DNA from: Candidatus Harrisonbacteria bacterium RIFCSPLOWO2_01_FULL_44_18
Lineage (GTDB): Bacteria; Patescibacteriota; Minisyncoccia; UBA6257; WO2-44-18
Length of the DNA: 33,430 nucleotides
Assembly (NCBI GenBank): GCA_001817915.1
Contig: MHJJ01000005.1
Coordinates: 1-33,430 of the forward strand
Direction: 5' to 3'
In this document: one piece after another, positions 24,586 to 32,933 of the stretch
Position numbering within the stretch: the first letter of the stretch is position 1
Layout of the letters: each line of letters starts with the position of its first letter
Notes under the pieces: model-generated
Database searches by the model: none
Told to the model about the DNA's origin: nothing
What the model saw: only the letters and a program-made list of their open reading frames with translations
Made by a program: the position numbers and the translations under genes

Positions 24586-26721
24586 ATGAGACTATATCCT
24601 ATCGAAAAAGTTCGCGATATCGGCATTATCGCCCATATAGACGCCGGCAAGACAACCGTTTCTGAACGGGTTCTTTTTTATACCGGCGTTGCCCATAAAA
24701 TCGGAGAAGTTCACACCGGCGATACCATTATGGATTGGATGGAACAGGAACGCGAGCGCGGCATTACTATTACCGCCGCGGCCACAACTTGTTTTTGGAC
24801 ACCGACTTATGTTCGTCGAGAGGTAAAACCCGACGGGCATCTTGCTTCCGGCCCGCGCGACCCCAATGAACATCGCATCAATCTTATTGATACGCCCGGG
24901 CATATTGATTTCACCGTGGAAGTGAAACGATCCTTGCGCGTTTTGGACGGCGCCGTGGTTGTTTTTGACGGCGTGGCCGGCGTTGAGCCGCAATCTGAAA
25001 CTAATTGGCGTTACGCCGATGAATATGGAGTTCCTCGCGTTTGTTTTATCAATAAACTTGATCGGATGGGAGCGAATTTTGAAAACGATATTCGATCTAT
25101 CCAAGAACGGTTAAATCCCAATGCCATACCTATTCAAATCCCGATTGGCATAGAAAGTTCTTTCGAGGGCGTAATCGATTTGTTAAGAATGAAGGCCTAT
25201 CGTTTTGAAGGAGAAAAAGGCGAACAAATAGTTGAAGGAGAAATTCCGGAAAATCTGCGCGCGGAAGTTAATAAATATCGCAAGGAACTTATAGAAAAAA
25301 TTGTTGAGCAAGATGATCAAGCGATGTCGAATTATCTGGAAGGCAAAGAACCTTCTTTGGATGAATTAAAAAAGATTTTGCGGAAAGCTTCTCTCAAAAC
25401 CGCGATTATTCCCATTCTTTGCGGTTCGGCTTTGAAAAATAAGGGCGTGCAATTGGTGCTTGACGCAGTGGTGGATTATTTGCCGTCGCCGATAGACCTG
25501 CCTCCTACGAAAGGCCTTGACGTGAAAACCGGAGCGGGACTGGAGCGCCATCCCAAAGACGAAGAGCCGATGGCGGCGTTAGCTTTTAAAATCGCTTCTG
25601 ATCCTTTTGTCGGTTCTTTGACGTATTTCAGAGTTTATTCCGGCGTATTAAAGCGCGGCAGTTACATTTATAACGCCGCCAAGGATTTTCAAGAAAGAGT
25701 CGGCCGAATAGTGCGCATGCACGCGGATAAACGGGAAGAAGTTGAAGAAATTCAGGCAGGCGATATTGGCGCCATCGTCGGATTAAAAAACACCACTACC
25801 GGCGATACGCTTTGCGATCCGCAAAATCCGATTGTGCTGGAAAAAATTATTTTCCCCGAGCCGGTCATCTCGGTTCGCGTAGAACCGAAAACCAAAGTTG
25901 ATCAAGAAAAGATGGGCATCGCTTTGCGCCGTTTGTCGGAAGAGGATCCGACTTTTCGCGTCAGCGGCGATATGGAAACCGGCGAGACGATTATTTCCGG
26001 CATGGGCGAACTGCATTTGGAAATTATTGTTGAACGGATGAAGCGGGAGTTTAAAGTTGAAGCCAATACCGGCAAGCCCCAAGTTGCTTATAAAGAAACG
26101 GTCAAAGGAACGGCCGAAGCGGAGGGCAAATATATCCGTCAGTCCGGCGGCCGAGGTCAATACGGGCATGTTTGGCTTAGAGTGGAATCCAACGAACGCG
26201 GCAAGGGCTTTGAATTTATTAACGAAATTAGGGGCGGCGCGATTCCGCAAGAATTTATTCCGGCAGTGGAAAAAGGCGTAAAAGAAGCGATGGATAAAGG
26301 CGTGGTGGCCGGTTTTCCGTTTGTGGATACCATAGTCGCTCTTTACGACGGGTCTTTCCATGAGGTTGATTCTTCAGAAGCGGCTTTTAAGATCGCCGGC
26401 TCTATCGCCTTTCAAGAAGGCGCTAAACGTGCCAAGGCGGTAATCTTGGAGCCGATTATGAAGGTTCAGGTAATCGCGCCGGCAGATTTTTTGGGTGACG
26501 TTACCGGAGATTTAAGTTCTAAACGCGGCAAGATTGAAGCGATGAACGATCGGATCAATGTAAAAATTATTGATTCAAAGGTGCCTTTGTCAGAGATGTT
26601 CGGATACGCCACAAGCTTGCGTTCAATGACTCAAGGCCGGGGATCTTTTACGATGGAATTTTCTCATTATGAAGAAGTGCCGAATAGCGTTGCCCAACTT
26701 ATAAAAGAAGGGAAAAAGTAG
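24586..26721 (+). CDS. fusA: Elongation factor G
   Basis: 711 residues, five-domain EF-G. The GTPase motifs are AHIDAGKTT (about 17-25), [11 protein letters not shown] in switch I, DTPGH (about 101-105) and NKLD (about 156-159). Between FW and [11 protein letters not shown] lies an insert of about 15-20 residues ([20 protein letters not shown]) compared with E. coli. Domain IV ends with the tip segments [14 protein letters not shown] and [13 protein letters not shown], and domain V carries [11 protein letters not shown]. It drives tRNA-mRNA translocation and ribosome recycling. A repeat-rich spacer precedes it with no Shine-Dalgarno. Confidence 0.97.
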   Translation: MRLYPIEKVRDIGIIAHIDAGKTTVSERVLFYTGVAHKIGEVHTGDTIMDWMEQERERGITITAAATTCFWTPTYVRREVKPDGHLASGPRDPNEHRINLIDTPGHIDFTVEVKRSLRVLDGAVVVFDGVAGVEPQSETNWRYADEYGVPRVCFINKLDRMGANFENDIRSIQERLNPNAIPIQIPIGIESSFEGVIDLLRMKAYRFEGEKGEQIVEGEIPENLRAEVNKYRKELIEKIVEQDDQAMSNYLEGKEPSLDELKKILRKASLKTAIIPILCGSALKNKGVQLVLDAVVDYLPSPIDLPPTKGLDVKTGAGLERHPKDEEPMAALAFKIASDPFVGSLTYFRVYSGVLKRGSYIYNAAKDFQERVGRIVRMHADKREEVEEIQAGDIGAIVGLKNTTTGDTLCDPQNPIVLEKIIFPEPVISVRVEPKTKVDQEKMGIALRRLSEEDPTFRVSGDMETGETIISGMGELHLEIIVERMKREFKVEANTGKPQVAYKETVKGTAEAEGKYIRQSGGRGQYGHVWLRVESNERGKGFEFINEIRGGAIPQEFIPAVEKGVKEAMDKGVVAGFPFVDTIVALYDGSFHEVDSSEAAFKIAGSIAFQEGAKRAKAVILEPIMKVQVIAPADFLGDVTGDLSSKRGKIEAMNDRINVKIIDSKVPLSEMFGYATSLRSMTQGRGSFTMEFSHYEEVPNSVAQLIKEGKK

Positions 26722-26769
26722 TTTTTATGCGAGAAACACACAGTCATTGAAAAACCGATTTGACGGAAT

Positions 26770-26973
26770 TTGACGAAACAGAAATGGGCAAATACAATAG
26801 AATTGGTTCTTTGCGAGGTCTGCGTGGAAAAACAGAAGTGCGGATGCTGCGGAAAGAAAGAATATATTCCCACCCATCAATATGTGAAATTTGATGGAAT
26901 TATTTATTATCTCTGCGGCGCGTGTTGGGATATTTTTCGCGCTTGGTTTTTCCGAGGCCAGAGATCTTCATAG
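26770..26973 (+). CDS. Small cysteine-rich, putative zinc-ribbon protein (TTG start)
   Basis: 67 residues. Cysteine pairs CEVC (about 15-18), CGCC (about 24-27) and CGAC (about 49-52) could bind one or two zinc ions. An aromatic C-terminal stretch (IIYYLCGACWDIFRAWFF) follows. There is no ATG in this frame before the cysteines; TTG 26770 is the first candidate after a stop at 26761, and no ribosome-binding site is obvious, so the start is uncertain. It lies between fusA and tuf and ends just before a strong hairpin. The cysteine spacing is the main reason to believe it is a gene. Confidence 0.5.
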   Translation: MTKQKWANTIELVLCEVCVEKQKCGCCGKKEYIPTHQYVKFDGIIYYLCGACWDIFRAWFFRGQRSS

Positions 26974-26981
26974 TGATTGAC

Positions 26982-27044
26982 CCCCACACCAAACGAGTTT
27001 CAAGATCCCATAATTCAAAAACTCGAACTCGTTATGGTGTGGGG
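26982..27044. promoter_or_regulatory. Hairpin upstream of the tuf promoter
   Basis: CCCCACACC (26982-26990) pairs with GGTGTGGGG (27036-27044), and AACGAGTT (26992-26999) with AACTCGTT (27026-27033). TGTGGATAA follows at 27052-27060. Confidence 0.6.
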
Positions 27045-27060
27045 ATTGAATTGTGGATAA

Positions 27061-27094
27061 GCCCCCTTGACATCCAAGGGGGCGTTTGTATAGA
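27061..27094 (+). promoter_or_regulatory. tuf promoter overlapping a hairpin
   Basis: TTGACA (27067-27072), 16 bases and TATAGA (27089-27094). The -35 lies within a GCCCCCTTG/CAAGGGGGC hairpin (27061-27083), the same layout as at the groE promoter. The leader is about 160 bases. Confidence 0.6.
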
Positions 27095-27188
27095 ATCGTA
27101 ATATTGCTTGCCTCGCCGAAGTTTTAACGCGGGCAGGTCGTTAATAATAAAAGAGTCGAACAATATTAATTTAAAGAGCAGCGGTATG

Positions 27189-27219
27189 GCGATCCGCCTT
27201 CGCCGAAGGCTTCGGCGGA
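27189..27219. repeat. GC-rich palindrome in the tuf leader
   Basis: ATCCGCC...GGCGGAT arms enclose TTCGCCGAAGGCTTC. Same family as 9049-9101. Downstream, TTTTGTC and GACAAAA form a further pair whose right arm runs into the tuf ATG. Confidence 0.55.
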
Positions 27220-27259
27220 TGTTTATTTTGTCAGCCAATCGCTTCGCTCTTGGGACAAA

Positions 27260-28459
27260 ATGGCAGAAAAAGAAAAGTTTGTGCGGACTAAACCGCACGT
27301 AAACGTCGGAACAATTGGACACGTTGACCACGGCAAGACTACCTTGACCGCGGCTTTGACGCACGTCCTTTTCCTCAAGGGTTTTGCTAAAAAAGAAGAG
27401 TCGGTCGACGATATTGACAACGCGCCGGAAGAAAAAGCCCGCGGTATTACCATTGCCCTGCATCACTCTGAATATGAGTCGGACAAACGTCACTACGCGC
27501 ACATTGACGCTCCCGGACACGCTGACTACATCAAAAACATGATTACCGGCGCGGCCCAGATGGACGGCGCGGTTTTGGTTGTTTCAGCCGCCGATGGGCC
27601 GATGCCTCAAACGCGAGAGCATATTTTGCTTGCCCGTCAAGTAGGAGTGCCGGCTTTGGTTGTGTTTTTAAATAAAGTTGATATGGTTGATGATCCGGAA
27701 CTTATTGATTTGGTTGAATCAGAAGTGCGTGAGCTTTTGAAGAAGTATGAATTTCCCGGCGACCAAACGCCGGTTATTAGGGGATCGGCTCTGAAAGCCT
27801 TAGAAGCCAAGTCGCTTGATGATGCCGCCGTCAAACCAATTTTAGATTTGGTTAAAGCTCTTGATGAATATATCCCTGAGCCGGTCCGAGATGTCAGCAA
27901 ACCGTTTTTGATGCCCATTGAAGATATTTTCTCAATTGAAGGACGCGGCACGGTCGTGACCGGAAGAGCGGAACGAGGCATTGTCAAAATCAATGAGGAA
28001 GTGGATATTGTCGGTTTGAAACCGACGCAAAAAACCGTGGTAACCGGCATTGAAATGTTTAATAAATTGCTTGACGAAGGGCGAGCCGGCGACAATGTTG
28101 GAATTCTGCTTCGTGGACTTAAGAAAGAGGACGTGGAGCGCGGACAAGTAGTCGCGAAACCCGGCAGCGTTAATCCGCATACTGAATTTGACGCTGAAGT
28201 TTATATTTTGAGCAAAGAAGAAGGCGGCCGGCACACTCCGTTTTTCAAAGGTTATAAACCCCAGTTTTATATCCGAACAACTGACGTTACCGGCGAAGTT
28301 ACTTTGCCCGCGGGCATGGAAATGGTGATGCCGGGAGACACTGTTAGTTTCGCGGTCAAGTTGATCGCGCCGGTTGCCCTGGAAGAAAAACAGAGATTTG
28401 CCATTCGAGAGGGAGGAAAGACGGTGGGGGCGGGAGTAGTTACCAAGATATCCAAATAA
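27260..28459 (+). CDS. tuf: Elongation factor Tu
   Basis: 399 residues. GHVDHGKTT (about 21-29), [13 protein letters not shown] in switch I, DAPGHADY (the usual Cys of DCPGH is Ala here), NKVD and the SALKALE region of G5 are all in place. Domains II-III end in [17 protein letters not shown]. It delivers aminoacyl-tRNA to the ribosome. It has its own predicted promoter at 27067-27094 and a ~160-base leader. The ATG is preceded by GGGACAAA, part of a stem, with no Shine-Dalgarno. rpsJ follows after 70 bases, joining the str and S10 groups. Confidence 0.97.
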   Translation: MAEKEKFVRTKPHVNVGTIGHVDHGKTTLTAALTHVLFLKGFAKKEESVDDIDNAPEEKARGITIALHHSEYESDKRHYAHIDAPGHADYIKNMITGAAQMDGAVLVVSAADGPMPQTREHILLARQVGVPALVVFLNKVDMVDDPELIDLVESEVRELLKKYEFPGDQTPVIRGSALKALEAKSLDDAAVKPILDLVKALDEYIPEPVRDVSKPFLMPIEDIFSIEGRGTVVTGRAERGIVKINEEVDIVGLKPTQKTVVTGIEMFNKLLDEGRAGDNVGILLRGLKKEDVERGQVVAKPGSVNPHTEFDAEVYILSKEEGGRHTPFFKGYKPQFYIRTTDVTGEVTLPAGMEMVMPGDTVSFAVKLIAPVALEEKQRFAIREGGKTVGAGVVTKISK

Positions 28460-28523
28460 GCGACTAGTATTTAGCGATTAGCCATCCCGCTTAGCGAGAT
28501 GGCTAATGGTTATGCTAGTGGCT
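28459..28523 (+). promoter_or_regulatory. Two-tier hairpin between tuf and rpsJ
   Basis: Inner arms ATTAGCCATC (28477-28486) and GATGGCTAAT (28498-28507) are exact inverses. Outer AGCGACTAG (28459-28467) pairs with CTAGTGGCT (28515-28523) with one G-G opposition, the same words and mismatch as in the rpsL-rpsG hairpin. It ends six bases before the rpsJ ATG. Confidence 0.65.
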
Positions 28524-28529
28524 AGCTGA

Positions 28530-28859
28530 ATGGTTAAAGCAAAGGAAATTGAAAAAGAAAAATTGAGATTGCGCATCAAGGCCTATGATCATAAATTGAT
28601 CGATAGTTCTTGTCGGCAGATTGTGGACACCGCTAAGCGCTTTGACGCTGAAGTAATCGGTCCCATTCCGCTGCCCACGGAGATGCATAGATATACGGTT
28701 AATCGCTCAACGTTTGTTCATAAAGATTCGCGGGAACAATTTGAACTTCGAGTTCACAAACGATTGGTCGACATATTCAATCCCAAAGCCGCTTTGATAG
28801 AAGCGCTGTCAAACTTAAATCTTCCGGCGGGGGTGGACATAGAAATTAAAATGGCGTAG
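28530..28859 (+). CDS. rpsJ: Ribosomal protein uS10
   Basis: 109 residues, slightly longer than E. coli S10 (103) through an N-terminal Lys/Glu extension. The core is [43 protein letters not shown] and [19 protein letters not shown]. In the 30S head, and also the transcription antitermination factor NusE. First gene of the S10 group, but followed by a terminator-like hairpin (28888-28917) before rplC, so downstream genes may depend on readthrough, antitermination or another promoter. Confidence 0.97.
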   Translation: MVKAKEIEKEKLRLRIKAYDHKLIDSSCRQIVDTAKRFDAEVIGPIPLPTEMHRYTVNRSTFVHKDSREQFELRVHKRLVDIFNPKAALIEALSNLNLPAGVDIEIKMA

Positions 28860-28887
28860 AATTGTTTGGCTAGTCTGCGTGTCCTCT

Positions 28888-28917
28888 AAATAACCGCGGC
28901 ATAGCGGTTATTTTTAT
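28888..28917 (+). terminator. Terminator-like hairpin between rpsJ and rplC
   Basis: AAATAACCGC (28888-28897) pairs perfectly with GCGGTTATTT (28904-28913) around six bases, followed by TTATAGA. This is unusual inside a ribosomal operon and could be an attenuator. Confidence 0.65.
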
Positions 28918-28922
28918 AGAAT

Positions 28923-28941
28923 TTGTAAAGAGAATTTACAA
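28923..28941 (+). promoter_or_regulatory. Hairpin touching the rplC start
   Basis: TTGTAAA, loop GAGAA, TTTACAA: a 7-bp stem ending one base before ATG 28943. Confidence 0.55.
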
Positions 28942-28942
28942 T

Positions 28943-29365
28943 ATGACAAAATTTGTGGGAACAAAATTAAAAATGTATCAGATTTGGAAAGACGATAAGG
29001 CAATCGGCGTGACGCCCGTTAAGTTGGACAATGGCGCGGATTTAACGTCTTTGAAAGTCGGCGATTTAGTTAAAGCGAGCGGCATTTCTAAAGGACACGG
29101 TTTTCAAGGGGTGGTAAAAAGGCACGGATTTTCCGGCGGACCGAAAACTCATGGTCAAAAAAATCGACATCGCGCCCCCGGTTCCATCGGCAATACGACT
29201 CCCCAGCGGGTTCTGCCCGGCAGAAGAATGGCGGGACATATGGGAGTGGAAAGAGTGACAATCAAGAATCTGGAAATTGTTGATATTAATAACGATCAAA
29301 GAATTTTATTTCTAAAGGGCGCAGTAACCGGAAATGAGGGCGGCAGAGTGGAGATTTATAGCTGA
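28943..29365 (+). CDS. rplC: Ribosomal protein uL3, unusually short
   Basis: 140 residues against about 205-210 for most bacterial L3. The start ([25 protein letters not shown]) corresponds to the first strands, and the C-terminal core is intact (GTSKGKGF-like [54 protein letters not shown]). What is missing is about 60-65 residues between them, so this looks like an internal loss rather than a late start: no in-frame start or coding resemblance is seen upstream. L3 organises the peptidyl-transferase region through the retained loop. Confidence 0.93.
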   Translation: MTKFVGTKLKMYQIWKDDKAIGVTPVKLDNGADLTSLKVGDLVKASGISKGHGFQGVVKRHGFSGGPKTHGQKNRHRAPGSIGNTTPQRVLPGRRMAGHMGVERVTIKNLEIVDINNDQRILFLKGAVTGNEGGRVEIYS

Positions 29366-29372
29366 TTCTATA

Positions 29373-29395
29373 AATTTTATAATAATTATAAAATT
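29373..29395 (+). promoter_or_regulatory. Hairpin touching the rplD start
   Basis: AATTTTATAA (29373-29382), loop TAA, TTATAAAATT (29386-29395): a perfect 10-bp A/T stem two bases before ATG 29398. Confidence 0.6.
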
Positions 29396-29397
29396 GC

Positions 29398-30012
29398 ATG
29401 AAAACTCAAGTCTACAATTTAAAAGGCGAAAATGTGGGCGAGATCAATTTGCCGAATAATATTTTTTCCCGGCCCTGGAATTCTGATTTAGTGCATCAAG
29501 TGTTGCGAGCGCAATTGGCTAATCGCCGTCAACCATGGGCTCATGCCAAGGGTCGGGGAGAAGTGAGCGGCGGCGGCAAAAAGCCGTGGCGTCAAAAACA
29601 TACCGGGCGAGCAAGACACGGGTCCATCCGTTCTCCTATTTGGAAAGGCGGCGGCGTTACTCATGGCCCAGTTAAAGAAAAAAAATACGAGCTGAAAATC
29701 AATAAAAAGATGCTTCGGGCCGCGATTTACAGCGCTTTATCCAAAAAACTGGCTGATAATGAATTAAAAATCATTGATTCTTTAAAATTAAATTCGTTTA
29801 AAACAAAAGAATTAAATTTGGCGCTTGGACAATTTTTAAAGAAATCGTTAAGCGCGCTTTTGGTTCCGGCAATGGAGAACAAGCTTATTTATCGCGCCTC
29901 GCGCAATATTCCCAATATTAAAAGTTCGTCCTCAAACGCGCTGAATGTTTATGATATTTTGAAATATAAAAATGTTTTGATAGATAAAGAAGCAGTGCCG
30001 GAGATTAAGTAA
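29398..30012 (+). CDS. rplD: Ribosomal protein uL4
   Basis: 204 residues, normal length. NIFSRPWNSDLVHQVLRAQLAN, then the exit-tunnel loop AHAKGRGEVSGGGKKPWRQKHTGRARHGSIRSP, then HGPVKEKKYELKINKKMLRAA, are all standard. The loop lines the peptide exit tunnel near L22. In E. coli L4 also represses the S10 operon by acting on its leader; whether that occurs here is unknown. The start codon lies directly after an A/T hairpin without a Shine-Dalgarno. Confidence 0.96.
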   Translation: MKTQVYNLKGENVGEINLPNNIFSRPWNSDLVHQVLRAQLANRRQPWAHAKGRGEVSGGGKKPWRQKHTGRARHGSIRSPIWKGGGVTHGPVKEKKYELKINKKMLRAAIYSALSKKLADNELKIIDSLKLNSFKTKELNLALGQFLKKSLSALLVPAMENKLIYRASRNIPNIKSSSSNALNVYDILKYKNVLIDKEAVPEIK

Positions 30013-30037
30013 TTAAGAAAATAAGTTATTAAGAGCT

Positions 30038-30316
30038 ATGAATAAATTTTTAGTTAAACATCCAATAATTACCGAAAAGGCGACTGACCTAAGTCATTTA
30101 GGAAAGTATGTTTTTTTAGTTGATGACGAGGCCTCATCTCCGGAGATTAAAAAAATTATTGAAACAAAATACGGCATTGATGTCATTCGCGTCAATGTTA
30201 TCAACGCGAAACCCAAAAAGAGAAGATTGGGCCGGAATCAAGGAGTGAAACCCGGCTACAAAAAAGCGATTGTTACTCTGAAAAAAGGCCAGAAATTGGA
30301 TATCATGCCGCATTAA
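30038..30316 (+). CDS. rplW: Ribosomal protein uL23
   Basis: 92 residues. VKHPIITEKATDLSHLGKYVFLVDDEASSPEIKKIIETKYGIDVIRVNVINAKP is the conserved fold, and the basic GRNQGVKPGYKKAIVTLKKGQ follows. It sits at the tunnel exit and docks signal recognition particle and trigger factor. The spacing to rplD is 25 bases, and a weak AAGAG before the ATG is the nearest thing to a Shine-Dalgarno in this operon. Confidence 0.96.
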   Translation: MNKFLVKHPIITEKATDLSHLGKYVFLVDDEASSPEIKKIIETKYGIDVIRVNVINAKPKKRRLGRNQGVKPGYKKAIVTLKKGQKLDIMPH

Positions 30317-30327
30317 ATATAGATATG

Positions 30328-30340
30328 TAAATATTTAAAT
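30328..30340. repeat. A/T palindrome before rplB
   Basis: The 32-base rplW-rplB spacer contains ATATTTAAATAT, a perfect 12-base palindrome, about 10 bases before the ATG. No Shine-Dalgarno is seen. Confidence 0.4.
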
Positions 30341-30348
30341 ATTGAAAT

Positions 30349-31179
30349 ATGAAAAGTTATAAACCAACAACTCCGTCGCGGAGACAATTAGTGACTGTAG
30401 ATTATTCCGGTTTGAGCAATGTTAAGCCGTTGAAATCTTTAACCGCCAAGATATTAGACTCTGCCGGCCGAAATAATCGGGGCAGGATTACGGTGCGCCA
30501 TCAGGGCGGGGGAAATAAAAAAACCTATCGCTTAGTTGATTTTCTTCAAGACAAACTTGATGTTCCCGCGAAAGTGGAGACTATAGAATACGATCCTTAT
30601 CGGACTGCTTTTATCGCGCTTATTCTTTACAAAGACGGCGAAAGGCGTTATATCCTCGCGGCCAAAGATTTAAAGGTTGGCGATGAAATTCTGACATCTA
30701 ATTCCGCTCCGCTGAAAACAGGAAATCGAATGCAGCTTAAAAACGTTCCCATCGGCTATTTTGTTCATAATGTGGAGATGAGAAAGGGCAGCGGAGGAAA
30801 GATTGCTCGGTCTGCCGGCTCTTATGCCGAGGTTTTGGCGCACGAAAGCGGACTTACGGATTTAAAACTTTCTTCCAAAGAGATTCGCAGAGTTTCTTCC
30901 GAGGGCCTTGCTTCCATTGGACAGGTTTCTAATCCTGATTATAATTTGATAAATATCGGCAAAGCTGGAAGATCTCGTTGGTTAGGGATTCGACCAACGG
31001 TTCGCGGTTCAGTTATGAATCCGGTAGATCATCCCTATGGAGGCGGCGAAGGTCGTCAGCCTCGAGGCACCAAAAGGCCAAAAACCCGATGGGGCAAGGT
31101 GACCGGCGGTCGCAAGACCAGAAATAAAAAGAAGTGGTCGAATAAATTGATATTACAGAGGCGACCTAAGATTAGGTAA
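30349..31179 (+). CDS. rplB: Ribosomal protein uL2
   Basis: 276 residues, standard length. GRNNRGRITVRHQGGGNKKTYR lies near the N-terminus, then the SH3-like core, and the functional loop NPVDHPYGGGEGRQPRG, where the conserved His of VDHP is present (the second His, common in other bacteria, is Tyr here). The basic tail KTRWGKVTGGRKTRNKKKWSNKLILQRR contacts 23S rRNA. It is needed for subunit association and peptidyl transfer. It is followed by a 108-base spacer with a long inverted repeat. Confidence 0.97.
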   Translation: MKSYKPTTPSRRQLVTVDYSGLSNVKPLKSLTAKILDSAGRNNRGRITVRHQGGGNKKTYRLVDFLQDKLDVPAKVETIEYDPYRTAFIALILYKDGERRYILAAKDLKVGDEILTSNSAPLKTGNRMQLKNVPIGYFVHNVEMRKGSGGKIARSAGSYAEVLAHESGLTDLKLSSKEIRRVSSEGLASIGQVSNPDYNLINIGKAGRSRWLGIRPTVRGSVMNPVDHPYGGGEGRQPRGTKRPKTRWGKVTGGRKTRNKKKWSNKLILQRRPKIR

Positions 31180-31181
31180 TT

Positions 31182-31266
31182 TCTGCGTCGGTTTAGCGTA
31201 AAAGTTCAGTGTCAGTTCAGCGATTTCAGCAGACGAATGCGGAACAGACGCTAAATAAGACGCAGA
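31182..31266 (+). promoter_or_regulatory. Long-range hairpin between rplB and rpsS
   Basis: TCTGCGTC (31182-31189) pairs with GACGCAGA (31259-31266), and TTTAGCG (31192-31198) with CGCTAAA (31249-31255), both perfectly. The loop holds further TTCAG/AGACG words. It ends 21 bases before the rpsS ATG. Confidence 0.65.
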
Positions 31267-31287
31267 ACAGACGCGAAAAATCAAACC

Positions 31288-31623
31288 ATGTCACGAAGTT
31301 CCAAAAAAGGTCCATATGTAGATCCAAAGCTATTAAAAAAAATAGCTAAATTATCGCCGGGCGATAAAACTGTTATAAAAACTTGGGCGAGAGATTCCGA
31401 AATCGCGCCGGAAATGGTAGGATTCACATTCGGCGTTCATAACGGCAAAGATTTTATTACGGTTACCGTTAAAGAAGAGATGGTAGGCCATCGATTGGGA
31501 GAATTCGCGTTAACTCGTAAATTTACCAGACATGGAGGTAAAATGCAGCGTGAGCTGGAAGCCGCGCAGAGTCAAAAAGAGGCCGAAGCTAAGACAGCCG
31601 CGCCGCCAGCAGCAAAGAAATAG
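31288..31623 (+). CDS. rpsS: Ribosomal protein uS19
   Basis: 111 residues, about 20 longer than E. coli S19 because of a Lys/Glu/Ala/Pro-rich tail ([19 protein letters not shown]). The core is normal: [65 protein letters not shown]. It sits in the 30S head near the A-site finger; the disordered tail resembles that of the neighbouring L22. It is nine bases before rplV, the tightest spacing in the operon. Confidence 0.96.
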   Translation: MSRSSKKGPYVDPKLLKKIAKLSPGDKTVIKTWARDSEIAPEMVGFTFGVHNGKDFITVTVKEEMVGHRLGEFALTRKFTRHGGKMQRELEAAQSQKEAEAKTAAPPAAKK

Positions 31624-31632
31624 GCGTTATTT

Positions 31633-32133
31633 ATGAAACAAATCGCGAAACTTAAATATCTGCATATGGCGCCGCGCAAAGTGCGGTTAATCGCCGATAC
31701 CCTAAAGGGTTTGCCGATCTCGGAAGCCGAGGCGCAGCTTTTAACGCGATCTCAGCGAGTTGCCGGTCCATTACTTAAATTACTTCGATCGGCGATCGCT
31801 AATGCCAAAAATAATGCCAAGCTGGATAGTAATAAATTATTTGTGGAGAGCATCAGAGTTGATCAGGGCCCCATGCTCAAAAGAATTTTGCCGCGAGCCC
31901 AGGGACGGACTACGCCTATTCAAAAAAAGATGAGTCACATAACCGTGGTTTTGGAAGAAGCCGCCGCGCCAACGACTCCGCGGTTTACGATCGCGCCGCC
32001 TCCCAAAAAAGAAAAGAAAACCAAGAAATCCGCCGTTAAGAAACCGGCATTGCGTGAAAAAAAGGAAGAAATAACCAAAAAGCCCGAAAAGGCCGGATTC
32101 TTCAAAAGATTATTTAGAAGAAAGTCAGTATAG
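31633..32133 (+). CDS. rplV: Ribosomal protein uL22 with long basic tail
   Basis: 166 residues against about 110 in E. coli. The L22 domain fills the first ~110 residues (KYLHMAPRKVRLIADTLKGLPISEA, LLRSAIANAKNNAKLD, RILPRAQGRTTPIQKKMSHITVVLEE, with the tunnel hairpin). The rest is a Pro/Lys/Glu-rich tail (APPPKKEKKTKKSAVKK...) ending in GFFKRLFRRKSV, likely an exposed amphipathic helix. The stop codon is part of a hairpin arm (32128-32136) pairing with the spacer before rpsC. L22 lines the exit tunnel; the tail could contact membrane or rRNA, by inference. Confidence 0.95.
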   Translation: MKQIAKLKYLHMAPRKVRLIADTLKGLPISEAEAQLLTRSQRVAGPLLKLLRSAIANAKNNAKLDSNKLFVESIRVDQGPMLKRILPRAQGRTTPIQKKMSHITVVLEEAAAPTTPRFTIAPPPKKEKKTKKSAVKKPALREKKEEITKKPEKAGFFKRLFRRKSV

Positions 32134-32211
32134 CGATGCAGGTAACCCGCCTTCGCATAAAGCTTCGGCGGGTTGCTCAATTTTGTAACTTCGCTATACT
32201 CAGACAAAATT
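32128..32211 (+). promoter_or_regulatory. Competing hairpins at the rplV-rpsC junction
   Basis: Stem A: GTATAGCGA (32128-32136, includes the rplV stop) with TCGCTATAC (32191-32199). Stem B: AATTTTGT (32179-32186) with ACAAAATT (32204-32211). They interlock, so both cannot form as simple hairpins. Inside A is AACCCGCC (32144-32151) / GGCGGGTT (32167-32174). B ends three bases before the rpsC ATG. Confidence 0.65.
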
Positions 32212-32214
32212 GGC

Positions 32215-32886
32215 ATGGGACAAAAAATTAGACCAGATTCATATAGATTGGGTATTTTCCGAGATTGGGTAGCCAGGTGGTTCCCGCGGAAGCGATTTAA
32301 AGACTACTTGGAGGAGGATCTTTTGATACGCAAAATTATTCAAGAAAAAATCGGCGCCGCCGGCATTACCAAAATCGAAATTGAAAGAAACGCCAATGCT
32401 CATCGAATTTTCATTAAGGCGGCCCGGCCCGGCCTGGTTATCGGCCGCGGCGGAAAAGGCATAGAATTGCTTTCTCAATCCATTGAGGGCGCGCTGAAAA
32501 AATTATTTAAAGATCGCGGCAAACCCCAAACCGCCGTTTCTTTAAGTCTGAACGTTGAAGAACTTAAACGATCCGAGATTTCCGCGGTTAACGTCGCCCA
32601 AAATATCGCGGCAGACTTTGAAAGACGCATGCCTTTTAGGCGGACTATCAAAAAATATCTAGAAAATATTATGCAAAACAGAGAAGTTCTTGGAGGAAAA
32701 ATCAGAGTTTCCGGGAGACTTGACGGAGGAGAAATTGCCCGTCGCGAGTGGCTATCCAAAGGCAGTCTGCCCCTTCAAACATTAAGGGCCAACATTGATT
32801 ATGGGGAATCCACGGCCTTTTGCGCCTACGGCACTGTCGGAATAAAGGTTTGGATATATAAAGGAGAAATTTTTACCAAAAAATAA
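32215..32886 (+). CDS. rpsC: Ribosomal protein uS3
   Basis: 223 residues from ATG 32215; the in-frame ATG at 32173 would add 14 residues that are not S3-like, and MGQKIRPDSYRLG is the standard start. The KH domain motif RPGLVIGRGGKGIE is at about 76-89, and the C-terminal half has RRMPFRRTIKKYL and GKIRVSGRLDGGEIARREW. It is at the mRNA entry channel with helicase activity. The start is preceded by a stem (ACAAAATT) of an interlocking hairpin pair and has no Shine-Dalgarno. Confidence 0.97.
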   Translation: MGQKIRPDSYRLGIFRDWVARWFPRKRFKDYLEEDLLIRKIIQEKIGAAGITKIEIERNANAHRIFIKAARPGLVIGRGGKGIELLSQSIEGALKKLFKDRGKPQTAVSLSLNVEELKRSEISAVNVAQNIAADFERRMPFRRTIKKYLENIMQNREVLGGKIRVSGRLDGGEIARREWLSKGSLPLQTLRANIDYGESTAFCAYGTVGIKVWIYKGEIFTKK

Positions 32887-32933
32887 AAGTTATAATTTTT
32901 TATAACAATTATAAATTTTTTAATTATTATAAT
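32887..32933. promoter_or_regulatory. A/T-rich rpsC-rplP spacer with TTATAA words
   Basis: The spacer contains TTATAATTTTTTATAACAATTATAA-like repeats (in shorter words: TTATAA, ATTATAA) that can fold in several ways, and ends in ATTATAAT before the ATG. TATAAT at 32928-32933 touches the ATG. No Shine-Dalgarno. Confidence 0.45.

Noticed and set aside
25783-26361. 192-codon minus-strand ORF opposite fusA
   Set aside because: It is antisense to a strongly conserved EF-G region, has low-complexity His/Phe-rich composition, and no start or promoter signals.
27032-27520. 162-codon minus-strand ORF over the tuf leader and 5' end
   Set aside because: Shadow of the EF-Tu frame; no recognisable motif.
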